Shown here piece after piece: positions 1-5,252 of a DNA stretch of 5,305 bases. The DNA comes from an uncultured Collinsella sp. (lineage in GTDB: Bacteria; Actinomycetota; Coriobacteriia; Coriobacteriales; Coriobacteriaceae), in NCBI GenBank assembly GCA_937950415.1, contig CALFDL010000282.1, positions 1 to 5,305 of the forward strand, in the 5' to 3' direction. Each line of letters begins with the position of its first letter. Positions within the stretch are counted from its first letter, which is position 1. The position numbers and the translations under genes are program-made. The notes beneath the pieces are model-generated. The model had not been told where the DNA came from. It was given only the letters and a program-made list of their open reading frames with translations, and did not search any database.

Positions 1-352
1 TGTCGTTCGCTTTTGCCCGATAGGACGCATATCCGTACCAACGCTTAAAGGTTTTGCCTTTGAGCAGCTCGGTTGCTTTGCTGATTAGGCTCGCGTCCAT
101 GGTGTAGCGCATGGCCCCAAGCTGAATGCGCGGATAATTGCTAATGCCCAGCGCTGCCGGTTTCTCATCAAAATCAACAGTAATGGTCTCGGGTTTTTCG
201 TCGCCGGTCAGAAGTTCGACTGATTGAGTCACAGGCTTAACCACCGGCTCCGTCACCGCAGCAGGCAGAAATGCCATACCGACAACGCCCACACCAACCA
301 CGGCGATCGCAAGCGCCAGAGCAATCAATCCAATACGGGCAGAGCGACTCAC
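1..352 (-). CDS. Membrane-anchored exported protein, partial (paralog of the 1631-2320 gene)
   Basis: This is the first 117 codons of a minus-strand gene whose 3' end lies outside the window. I chose the GTG at 352-350 as start. It is preceded by AGGTG at good spacing, lies about 35 nt below a plausible promoter, and puts the protein start in register with the 1631-2320 protein. An in-frame ATG at 385-383 is possible, but its AGGG is only 3 nt away and it lies almost at the predicted transcription start. Residues about 6-30 form one hydrophobic segment after a short Ser/Arg-rich start, as in a signal anchor or uncleaved signal peptide. Residues about 54-114 match residues 59-119 of the other protein at roughly 30 of 61 positions, including SNYP, RYT and FKRW. 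I do not recognise the family. The remainder is inferred to lie outside the membrane. Existence of the gene is quite secure; function is unknown. Confidence 0.8.
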   Translation of the reverse strand, partial: MSRSARIGLIALALAIAVVGVGVVGMAFLPAAVTEPVVKPVTQSVELLTGDEKPETITVDFDEKPAALGISNYPRIQLGAMRYTMDASLISKATELLKGKTFKRWYGYASYRAKAND

Positions 353-393
353 AGCAAAACACCTCGCAATGCAGATCTGCGTCATTTGCCCTA

Positions 394-422
394 ATGATAC
401 CGTCAGCTAACACTATCACCAA
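394..422 (-). promoter_or_regulatory. Candidate sigma70-type promoter for the 1-352 gene
   Basis: On the minus strand, TTGGTG (422-417) and TATCAT (399-394) are separated by 17 bp. The -10 box matches consensus at 5 of 6 positions and the -35 box at 3 of 6. Transcription would start near 387, giving a leader of about 35 nt before the GTG start at 352. The upstream CACCACAAAGG palindrome begins about 20 bp beyond the -35 box, so it could influence this promoter. Confidence 0.45.
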
Positions 423-430
423 AAGAAGCC

Positions 431-483
431 GCTCGCTCCCCACCACCACAAAGGAGACAGGCACCTTTGTGGTGGGTTTCGAC
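431..483. repeat. CACCACAAAGG palindromic repeat, copy A
   Basis: The arms CCACCACAAAGG (443-454) and CCTTTGTGGTGG (464-475) are perfect 12-bp inverted repeats around a 9-nt loop. The surrounding 53 bp match copy B at 1299-1351 at 48 of 53 positions, so homology reaches beyond the stem. The copy lies between two divergently transcribed genes, where no terminator is needed, although TTTC follows the stem on the plus strand. This suggests a dispersed repeat or a protein-binding site near the two promoters, rather than a purpose-built terminator. Confidence 0.8.
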
Positions 484-524
484 GCTAACGGTCGACCATC
501 TCACGCCATGAGATTAAACTTAAT

Positions 525-554
525 TTGTTATCTGAATTTATCTATTTCTATCTA
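525..554 (+). promoter_or_regulatory. Weak candidate promoter in AT-rich leader of the 587-1255 gene
   Basis: The 510-570 stretch is much more AT-rich than its surroundings and contains TTATCT/CTATCT-like short repeats. The best pair I see is TTGTTA (525-530) and TATCTA (549-554) with an 18-bp spacer. It matches consensus at 4 of 6 and 3 of 6 positions, and would give a leader of about 25 nt. Other pairings, such as TTAAAC (514-519) with TTTATC (537-542), are equally weak. A promoter somewhere in this stretch is likely; the exact boxes are not settled. Confidence 0.25.
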
Positions 555-586
555 TCCTCAACAGCTTTTTGTTTCGGGGAGATCAT

Positions 587-1255
587 ATGAAGCCGTCTCA
601 TTCCACCGGTCGCAACGTCATCGCCATTCTCGCCGTACCCATCGTGATGCTCTTCCTTATCGTCATCACGCCCTTTTCTCTCGGTATCGCCTCGCCCTTC
701 GATTTGTGCGGGATGGTCGACGCCGGCTCGCGTGCCACCTCGCTCTCCTTTATCTGCCGCGGCGTGTTTTACGAAGATAGAATTCCCACCGGATTTTGGC
801 AGTCAAAGTTGCCACTGCTCGGTCAGATCGACGGATGCTCCCCCCATTTCTGCCTTGAACCTCAGGCGCTAAACTATCTGATCGACGACCAGCCACTCGA
901 CTCCATCACCCTCGCCTACGACTACGCACCAAACACCGATGAGCGCCACATGAACCAAGTCCTCGACAAGATGCTTGGACAGTGCGGGCTCACCGAGGAG
1001 GACGGTCGAACCATCTATAGCAACCAGAAATTAAAGCGAACAGAACTCCGCCGTGTCGGAAAAATCGAAGGGCGAAGTGGGGCCGCCTACTGGCAGGCCT
1101 GGGCAACACGCGACAAGAGCGAATTCGGACACAGCACCTATATGGTCACCGTCTACACCAAAGACGGAATTAAGGACAATGTTGACGATTTCGCGTCGTC
1201 CAAACTCGGCATCCCCAAAACAACCAAACCCGCCACCCCAGATGAAATCCTGTAG
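587..1255 (+). CDS. Unrecognised single-pass membrane-anchored exported protein, 222 residues
   Basis: The ATG at 587 follows GGGGAGA at ideal spacing, so it is preferred over the in-frame TTG at 569, which lies upstream of that ribosome-binding site. Residues about 10-31 form a strongly hydrophobic segment after a short N-terminus containing Lys, His and Arg, as in a signal anchor or uncleaved signal peptide. The remaining roughly 190 residues are hydrophilic and probably extracytoplasmic. The exported part has five cysteines, at residues 41, 57, 84, 89 and 133, which could form disulfides. There is no clear lipobox before any of them. The tail from about residue 205 is rich in Lys, Pro and Thr and looks disordered. 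I see no enzyme motif and no convincing similarity to the paralogous pair on either side, although the architecture is alike. It is divergent from the 1-352 gene and convergent with the 1631-2320 gene. The gene call is good; the function is unknown. Confidence 0.8.
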   Translation: MKPSHSTGRNVIAILAVPIVMLFLIVITPFSLGIASPFDLCGMVDAGSRATSLSFICRGVFYEDRIPTGFWQSKLPLLGQIDGCSPHFCLEPQALNYLIDDQPLDSITLAYDYAPNTDERHMNQVLDKMLGQCGLTEEDGRTIYSNQKLKRTELRRVGKIEGRSGAAYWQAWATRDKSEFGHSTYMVTVYTKDGIKDNVDDFASSKLGIPKTTKPATPDEIL

Positions 1256-1298
1256 AGACATTCATTAAAATGCTGCCCAGCGATCACAATAACATCGA

Positions 1299-1351
1299 GC
1301 CCGCCCCCCACCACCACAAAGGGGACAGGCACCTTTGTGGTGATTTTCGAC
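1299..1351 (+). terminator. CACCACAAAGG palindromic repeat, copy B, placed as terminator of the 587-1255 gene
   Basis: The 11-bp perfect arms (1312-1322 and 1332-1342) enclose a 9-nt loop, GGACAGGCA. On the plus strand ATTTTC follows the stem directly, about 90 nt past the stop codon at 1255. This has the form of an intrinsic terminator for the upstream gene, with a short T tract. It shares 48 of 53 positions with copy A at 431-483, so it also belongs to a repeat family. The stem can form on either strand. Confidence 0.65.
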
Positions 1352-1366
1352 TCCGGCGCTCATCTG

Positions 1367-1583
1367 TCTCGATCTGTAACATCTAGCGGCCGTTTTTGAC
1401 CCCAGATGTTACAGATTGAGATGAAATGCTCAGCGGCGCCCGTTTATCTAAATCTGTAACAACTACTCGGCAAATAAGGGTCCACCTGTTACAGATCGAG
1501 ATAAACAGAAGACACCCGAATCGATAATCTAAATCTGCAACACCAAGCCCACTTTTAACGGCCCAGATGTTACAGATCGAGAC
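1367..1583. repeat. Array of three ATCTGTAACA/TGTTACAGAT hairpins, about 80-bp period
   Basis: Three similar inverted repeats lie head to tail. Unit 1 has 18-bp arms at 1367-1384 and 1404-1421, with one G-T wobble and a 19-nt loop. Unit 2 has 20-bp arms at 1442-1461 and 1487-1506, with two mismatches and a 25-nt loop. Unit 3 has a core at 1533-1542 and 1568-1577 with one mismatch, extended by TCT (1528-1530) and AGA (1580-1582). The shared plan is TCT, two bases, ATCTGTAACA, a variable loop, TGTTACAGAT, two bases, AGA. Unit centres are near 1394, 1474 and 1555, so spacing is 80-81 bp. Arms are conserved while loops and spacers differ. The array fills the gap between two convergent genes and is bracketed by copies B and C of the other palindrome. 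No coding sequence is supported here. Function is unknown; a repeat element, iterated protein sites or structured RNA are all possible. Confidence 0.8.
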
Positions 1584-1588
1584 AGACT

Positions 1589-1621
1589 GAAAACCACCGC
1601 AAAGGGGCACCTTTGTGGTGG
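1589..1621 (-). terminator. CACCACAAAGG palindromic repeat, copy C, intrinsic terminator of the 1631-2320 gene
   Basis: The arms are 1594-1605 and 1610-1621, 12 bp with one G-T wobble, around a 4-nt loop. Read on the minus strand, the stem begins 9 nt after the stop codon and is followed directly by TTTTC, a standard intrinsic terminator layout. Compared with copy B it lacks 5 nt of the loop. It is the same repeat family, here in a position where termination is expected. Confidence 0.7.
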
Positions 1622-1630
1622 TCGCGTTCT

Positions 1631-2320
1631 CTACTCTTTTGACGAGCCCGTGCTTCCCGATTCGGCGGTCCAGGGCATCTCATCCTCGAATAGCCATGTA
1701 CGAGCAGATCCACCATCGCGTGCAGTCTGCGGGTCGGGCAGGCAGGTCTGGTCGTACGCGTCCATCACGCAACGATCCAAAAAATCGATCACCTGCTGCT
1801 GGTCGCCTTCAAGAATGTAGGTCACGCCGCCATCTTGGATATAGACGCCGTCCCCACCTCCGGCTTTTGCGTATTCCGGATTGTAGTTAACGGTGCGCAT
1901 CAGTTTGCCATCAGATGAATACAACTTCAGCGTTGTATAGTAGCCACCGTTCACAGAACCACGTCGGCGCTCATAGGCATCCCAACCGTCCCAGCGTTTG
2001 AACGAACGCCCGTTTAGCAAGTCCAGCGCCTGTCGGGACAACTTCTCGTCCTTGGTATAGCGAGACGAGCCAAGTTCAATCATGGGGTAGTTGCTTATGC
2101 TTAGAATGCCCGGCGTTTCCTCGATATCGAGCGTTATCTCATCGGGCTTTGTAACGTCCGAAATCATTTGCCCGGGCATCGATGCAACAAGGGACGCCAT
2201 CTCAACCGTCTGCTCAACCCCACTCGGCCCATAGAAGATAAGCGAGCCAAATAGGACCACGCCCGCAGCAGCGACGACGCAAGCCACCAACAGCAACAAA
2301 ACAGAAGTGCAACGCTTCAT
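1631..2320 (-). CDS. Membrane-anchored exported protein, 229 residues (paralog of the 1-352 gene)
   Basis: The ATG at 2320-2318 is chosen because GGAG lies 6 nt upstream; a GTG four codons earlier has no ribosome-binding site of its own. Residues about 5-30 are hydrophobic after a Lys/Arg start, giving a signal anchor or uncleaved signal peptide. Cys14 lacks the usual lipobox context. Residues about 59-119 contain the block shared with the 1-352 protein (SNYP at 76-79, RYT at 87-89, FKRW at 107-110). Residues 127-170 look like several beta strands with Gly-rich turns. Cys184 and Cys193 could form a disulfide. The C-terminal 20 residues are Ser/Gly-rich and probably disordered. No enzyme motif is visible, and I do not recognise the family. 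It has its own promoter and terminator, so it is probably a single-gene transcript. The gene is secure; its function is unknown. Confidence 0.85.
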   Translation of the reverse strand: MKRCTSVLLLLVACVVAAAGVVLFGSLIFYGPSGVEQTVEMASLVASMPGQMISDVTKPDEITLDIEETPGILSISNYPMIELGSSRYTKDEKLSRQALDLLNGRSFKRWDGWDAYERRRGSVNGGYYTTLKLYSSDGKLMRTVNYNPEYAKAGGGDGVYIQDGGVTYILEGDQQQVIDFLDRCVMDAYDQTCLPDPQTARDGGSARTWLFEDEMPWTAESGSTGSSKE

Positions 2321-2353
2321 CTTCAACTCCACAAACGAGAGTGTTTTGAGCTC

Positions 2354-2382
2354 ACTTTAAAGCGCCAACTTCATACTGTCAA
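2354..2382 (-). promoter_or_regulatory. Sigma70-type promoter of the 1631-2320 gene
   Basis: On the minus strand a perfect TTGACA (2382-2377) is followed, after 17 bp, by TAAAGT (2359-2354), which matches the -10 consensus at 4 of 6 positions; TTTAAA one base earlier is an equal alternative. Transcription would start near 2346, leaving a leader of about 26 nt before the ATG at 2320. This is the best promoter in the window. Confidence 0.7.
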
Positions 2383-2475
2383 TTCTAGATAGCATATGAA
2401 CAAAGGCGCACTCCCCCATAGAGGAGAGTTGCAACCTCGATTTTAGCGCCCTCAAGACCCAACGAGCAGCACTTA

Positions 2476-2563
2476 ACAAGTAGCCCCGGTTATACCTTTC
2501 TCTGACGCGACCCTCGCGAAGCGCGTGAGCGGCAGGGAAAGGTATAACCGGGGCGGACAAGTA
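2476..2563 (-). terminator. Long hairpin flanked by 7-bp direct repeats, after the hydratase gene
   Basis: The arms at 2483-2504 and 2533-2554 are complementary at 21 of 22 positions, the exception being a G-T wobble; the outer 18 bp are perfect. The loop region contains further short GC pairings (ACGCG and CGCGT). The hairpin begins about 15 nt after the stop of the 2570-4870 gene on the minus strand, so it probably ends that transcript or protects its 3' end. The sequence after the stem (TACTTGTTAA) is only weakly T-rich. ACAAGTA occurs on both sides, at 2476-2482 directly next to one arm and at 2557-2563 two bases from the other. This resembles a target-site duplication around a small palindromic mobile element. 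I am sure of the structure, less sure of the role. Confidence 0.65.
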
Positions 2564-2569
2564 TGTGCG

Positions 2570-4870
2570 TTACTCGGCAGCGGCCTTGAACTTGTTGTAG
2601 TTGATCAGGCAGCCGGCCTTGACGATGGCGCGCTCCTCTGCCGTCATATCGGCGATGTAGAGCTCAATCTGCTCGGCCGTGCCGTCGGCGCGCACCACGT
2701 AGGCAGCGATATTCTTCAGGTCGCCATCGAGCGCGGCACGGATACCCGGCACAAAGACGTAGTCGCCCACCTCAAAGTTGGGCTCGGCCTCCATCTGGAA
2801 GGGAACCATGCCCCAGTTCATCACGTTGGAGCGATAGCGCTTGGTGGCGTACTCGTGGACGATGTTGGCCAGGCCACCGATCACGCGCTGGCAGCTCGCG
2901 GCCTGCTCGCGGGCGGAACCGTCGCCGGGCTTCTTGGCATAGAGCATAGAGCCGTACTCGGTCGCCTTGGCATCGGCCGTGACACCCGCGCCGGCCAGTG
3001 CCTCAAACACGCTGGCAAGCTCAGCATCGAGTGCCGCCAGGTCGCCCGCGGCTTCACCGGCAACGCGGCGCTTCTCCACGACGTCGACCTCCTTGGAGCG
3101 ACCCACGTAGGCAGGGTCGCGGCGGCTGAGCGTAAACTCGGCCAGGCCCAGCGGGTTGGAGCGGAAAGAGCTCGTCTCGCCCGAAGGAATAAGCTCGTCG
3201 GTCGTGGTGACCGGGTCCATGATCTTGGAGCATACCTTGAGCAGGATATCGTCGCCGAGCGGCTCCATCGCGGGCCATGGCTTGATGTTGGGACCCTCGA
3301 CCAGCTCGTCGGCAGGCTCAGCCTTGCCAAAGCCCCAGTACACGCGCTTCTTGTACGGCGCATCGTCAAAGGTGCACTCGCAGGCCTCGTCCCAAGTTTC
3401 CTCGGGCAGGTCGGTCGCTGGCGTCAGGATGCCGCCGTTGGCAGCCGTCGCCGCAATGGAGCGGGCGTCCATCAGGGCCACGGCGCTCAGCTGGCCGTTG
3501 CCCGGCTTGGAACCCTCGCGGTTGGGGAAGTTGCGCGTGGTGTGACGGATGGACAGGCCGTTGTTGGCGGGCGTGTCGCCGGCACCAAAGCACGGGCCGC
3601 AGAACGCCGTACGCACGATCGCGCCGGCCTCCATGAGGTCGTAGATGTAGCCGCGGCGCGTGAGCTCGAGCGCCACGGGTTGGCTCGTGGGATAGACCGA
3701 CAGCGAGAACTCGCCGCAGCCGGTGTTGGCGCCCTTGAGCACGCGGGCAGCTTGGACCACGGAGTCGTAGTTGCCGCCCGAGCAGCCGGCGATAACGCCC
3801 TGCTGCACGTGCAGCTTGCCGTCGACGATCTTGTCGAGCAGGCTGAAGTGCGTCTTGCCTTCGCCGATCTTGGCGGCCTCGAGCTCGACCTCGTGCAGGA
3901 TGTCCTCGAGGTTCTCGTTGAGTTCGTCGATCTCGAAGCCGTTGGAAGGATGGAACGGCAGCGCGATCATAGGCTTGATGCTCGACAGGTCGACCTCGAC
4001 ACAGCCGTCGTAGTAGGCGACATCGGCGGGCTTGAGCTCACGGTAGTCATCGCCGCGGCCGTGCATGGTCAAAAACGCGTGCGTGTCCTCGTCGGTAGCC
4101 CAAATGGAGGAGAGGCAGGTGGTCTCGGTGGTCATGACGTCGACGCCGTTGCGGTAGTCGGTCGTCATGCTCGAGATGCCGGGGCCCACGAACTCCATGA
4201 CCTTGTTCTTGACGTAGCCCTTGGCAAAGACGGCGCGGATGATGGCGAGCGCCACGTCGTGCGGACCAACGCCGGGGCGCGGGGAACCCGTGAGGTAGAT
4301 GGCGACGACGCCGGGGTAGGCGACATCGTAGGTGTCGCGCAGCAGCTGCTTGGCCAGCTCGCCGCCGCCCTCGCCCACGGCCATGGTGCCCAGGGCGCCG
4401 TAGCGGGTGTGCGAGTCGGAACCCAAGATCATCTTGCCGCAGCCAGCGAAGTTCTCACGCATAAAGGAGTGGATGACGGCGATGTGCGGCGGAACGAAGA
4501 TGCCGCCGTACTTTTTGGCAGCCGAGAGACCAAAGACGTGGTCGTCCTCGTTGATGGTGCCGCCCACGGCGCACAGCGAGTTATGGCAGTTGGTGAGCAC
4601 GTAGGGCAGCGGGAACTGCTCCATGCCCGAGGCGCGCGCCGTCTGGATGATGCCGACAAAGGTGATGTCATGGCTCGCCATGGCGTCGAAGCGAATCTTG
4701 AGCGCCTCGGGATCTCCGGACGTATTGTGTGCCTGGAGGATCGAATACGCGATGGTGCCACGCTTGGCATCCTCGGGCGTCTGCGTAATACCGCGCTCGG
4801 CAGCCTCGGCCGCAGGCACAACCTCGCTGCCGCCGCGCAGGTAGATGCCGTCCTCGTACAGCTTGACCAT
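2570..4870 (-). CDS. Aconitase-family [4Fe-4S] hydratase (YbhJ-like), 766 residues
   Basis: This is a cytoplasmic dehydratase of the aconitase superfamily, which removes and re-adds water on hydroxy-acids using a [4Fe-4S] cluster. The ATG at 4870-4868 is chosen because GGGAG lies 5 nt upstream and family-like sequence begins there; a 40-residue in-frame extension to 4990 looks non-coding. Cluster ligands by comparison with aconitase are Cys363 (AGCSGGN), Cys424 and Cys427 (FCGPC). Also retained are GSDSHT at 150-155, His96, His134, Arg446 and Arg451 (TRNFPNR), Arg570 (SSFRS), and GSARE at 651-655 with the catalytic-type Ser652 and Arg654. The C-terminal swivel domain runs from about residue 640. 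By my alignment the aconitase Asp before His96 is Cys95, and the GSCTNS motif is changed to GCSGGN. True citrate/isocitrate activity is therefore uncertain. The length fits the YbhJ-type hydratases (about 750-770 residues) rather than AcnA (about 890). A long hairpin follows the stop. Family membership is secure; substrate unknown. Confidence 0.95.
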   Translation of the reverse strand: MVKLYEDGIYLRGGSEVVPAAEAAERGITQTPEDAKRGTIAYSILQAHNTSGDPEALKIRFDAMASHDITFVGIIQTARASGMEQFPLPYVLTNCHNSLCAVGGTINEDDHVFGLSAAKKYGGIFVPPHIAVIHSFMRENFAGCGKMILGSDSHTRYGALGTMAVGEGGGELAKQLLRDTYDVAYPGVVAIYLTGSPRPGVGPHDVALAIIRAVFAKGYVKNKVMEFVGPGISSMTTDYRNGVDVMTTETTCLSSIWATDEDTHAFLTMHGRGDDYRELKPADVAYYDGCVEVDLSSIKPMIALPFHPSNGFEIDELNENLEDILHEVELEAAKIGEGKTHFSLLDKIVDGKLHVQQGVIAGCSGGNYDSVVQAARVLKGANTGCGEFSLSVYPTSQPVALELTRRGYIYDLMEAGAIVRTAFCGPCFGAGDTPANNGLSIRHTTRNFPNREGSKPGNGQLSAVALMDARSIAATAANGGILTPATDLPEETWDEACECTFDDAPYKKRVYWGFGKAEPADELVEGPNIKPWPAMEPLGDDILLKVCSKIMDPVTTTDELIPSGETSSFRSNPLGLAEFTLSRRDPAYVGRSKEVDVVEKRRVAGEAAGDLAALDAELASVFEALAGAGVTADAKATEYGSMLYAKKPGDGSAREQAASCQRVIGGLANIVHEYATKRYRSNVMNWGMVPFQMEAEPNFEVGDYVFVPGIRAALDGDLKNIAAYVVRADGTAEQIELYIADMTAEERAIVKAGCLINYNKFKAAAE

Positions 4871-4885
4871 ACTGTCTCCCACTCT

Positions 4886-4902
4886 GCCCAAAAGATTTGG
4901 GC
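4886..4902 (-). promoter_or_regulatory. 7-bp hairpin just upstream of the hydratase ribosome-binding site
   Basis: On the minus strand GCCCAAA, TCT, TTTGGGC forms a perfect 7-bp inverted repeat with a 3-nt loop. It ends 5 nt before the GGGAG at 4880-4876. It could be an operator for a dimeric repressor or a leader hairpin that affects ribosome access. I see no matching promoter with confidence: TATGCT just upstream is a possible -10 box but lacks a good -35 box. Confidence 0.35.
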
Positions 4903-5026
4903 GCATAGCATACATTCGTTCAATATCGTGCCATAGAACGGTTGCGAGTGGGTTACGAATCTGCGCGTTCACTTTATCTCGGTAAAGCACAGGACGAGCC
5001 CGGTGTAGGGCCGGCAGATTTGGCGC

Positions 5027-5077
5027 AAGAATGTCCCTTTCGACTAGTCATTTAAGAACGTCCCCAATGACTACCCA
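5027..5077. repeat. Two diverged 24-bp direct repeats with an 8-bp inverted repeat
   Basis: Copies at 5027-5050 and 5054-5077 share AAGAA, GTCCC, GACTA and a final CA, matching at 17 of 24 positions with a 27-bp period. Across the junction TAGTCATT (5045-5052) and AATGACTA (5066-5073) form a perfect inverted repeat with a 13-nt loop. The segment lies between the large 5110-5208 palindrome and the hydratase gene. Role unknown: paired regulator sites or the end of a larger repeat element. Confidence 0.5.
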
Positions 5078-5109
5078 TAACAACGCCGATGTTTTGGCGC
5101 GGACAGCGA

Positions 5110-5208
5110 AAGCCCGCCAGAGCGAGCAAGGTGCCTTGAAACAAGGCGGCATTGATCTTTTGATCATGCCGCCGAAGTTGAAAGGCAGATTGCCGCTCTG
5201 GCGGGCTT
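5110..5208. repeat. Large multi-helix palindrome, about 100 bp
   Basis: The outer arms AAGCCCGCCAGAGCG (5110-5124) and its exact complement (5194-5208) are 15 bp. Inside them further complementary blocks are nested in order: GCAA with TTGC, TGCCTT (5132-5137) with AAGGCA (5181-5186), GGCGGCA (5145-5151) with TGCCGCC (5167-5173), and TGATC (5153-5157) with GATCA (5162-5166), around a TTTT loop. The whole segment can therefore fold as one long interrupted rod. On the minus strand TTT completes the outer arm, which would suit read-through termination after the gene ending at 5253. The interrupted design is more elaborate than a normal terminator and suggests a repeat element or structured RNA. 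Confidence 0.75.
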
Positions 5209-5222
5209 GCAGCGTCGAGCAG

Positions 5223-5248
5223 TTGCGGCGTTTGGTAAAACGCCGCAA
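5223..5248 (-). terminator. Perfect 11-bp hairpin after the right-edge gene
   Basis: TTGCGGCGTTT (5223-5233) and AAACGCCGCAA (5238-5248) pair perfectly around a 4-nt loop. On the minus strand the hairpin starts 4 nt after the stop codon of the partial gene at the right edge. There is no T tract after it, so it is either a tract-less terminator or a 3'-end stabilising hairpin. Confidence 0.6.
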
Positions 5249-5252
5249 CGAA

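Noticed and set aside
569..586. Upstream TTG start for the 587-1255 gene
   Set aside because: The ribosome-binding site GGGGAGA lies after the TTG and at correct distance from the ATG at 587.
271..780. Plus-strand open frame of about 170 codons
   Set aside because: It overlaps the start of the minus-strand 1-352 gene, the divergent promoters, palindrome A and the start of the 587-1255 gene in another frame. Its product is rich in Arg, His and Ser, typical of a shadow frame.
1367..1583. CRISPR array
   Set aside because: Units are long inverted repeats with differing loops at 80-bp period, not identical 25-40 bp direct repeats with similar-length spacers, and no cas gene is nearby.
1383..1610. 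Minus-strand open frame of 75 codons across the three-hairpin array
   Set aside because: Its apparently repetitive protein (SICN-like repeats) only reflects the repeated DNA arms. No ribosome-binding site or independent support was seen.
2357..2560. Small minus-strand open frame of 67 codons after the hydratase
   Set aside because: Its TTG start and first third are made of the long palindrome, and the rest covers the promoter of the 1631-2320 gene. There is no ribosome-binding site.
2525..4936. Very long plus-strand open frame (about 800 codons) opposite the hydratase gene
   Set aside because: It mirrors the codon positions of a GC-rich real gene on the other strand. Its product is a low-complexity mixture of Gly, Ala, Val, Asp, Arg and His without motifs, whereas the minus strand encodes a full aconitase-family protein.
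4871..4990. 40-codon N-terminal extension of the hydratase
   Set aside because: The extension has no convincing ribosome-binding site and contains the hairpin upstream of GGGAG. The ATG at 4870 has good spacing to GGGAG and gives the expected family length.
5048..5248. Small minus-strand open frame of 66 codons between the edge gene and the hydratase
   Set aside because: It lies wholly within the hairpin and repeat region. Its sequence is explained by the palindromes, and it has no ribosome-binding site that I can see.
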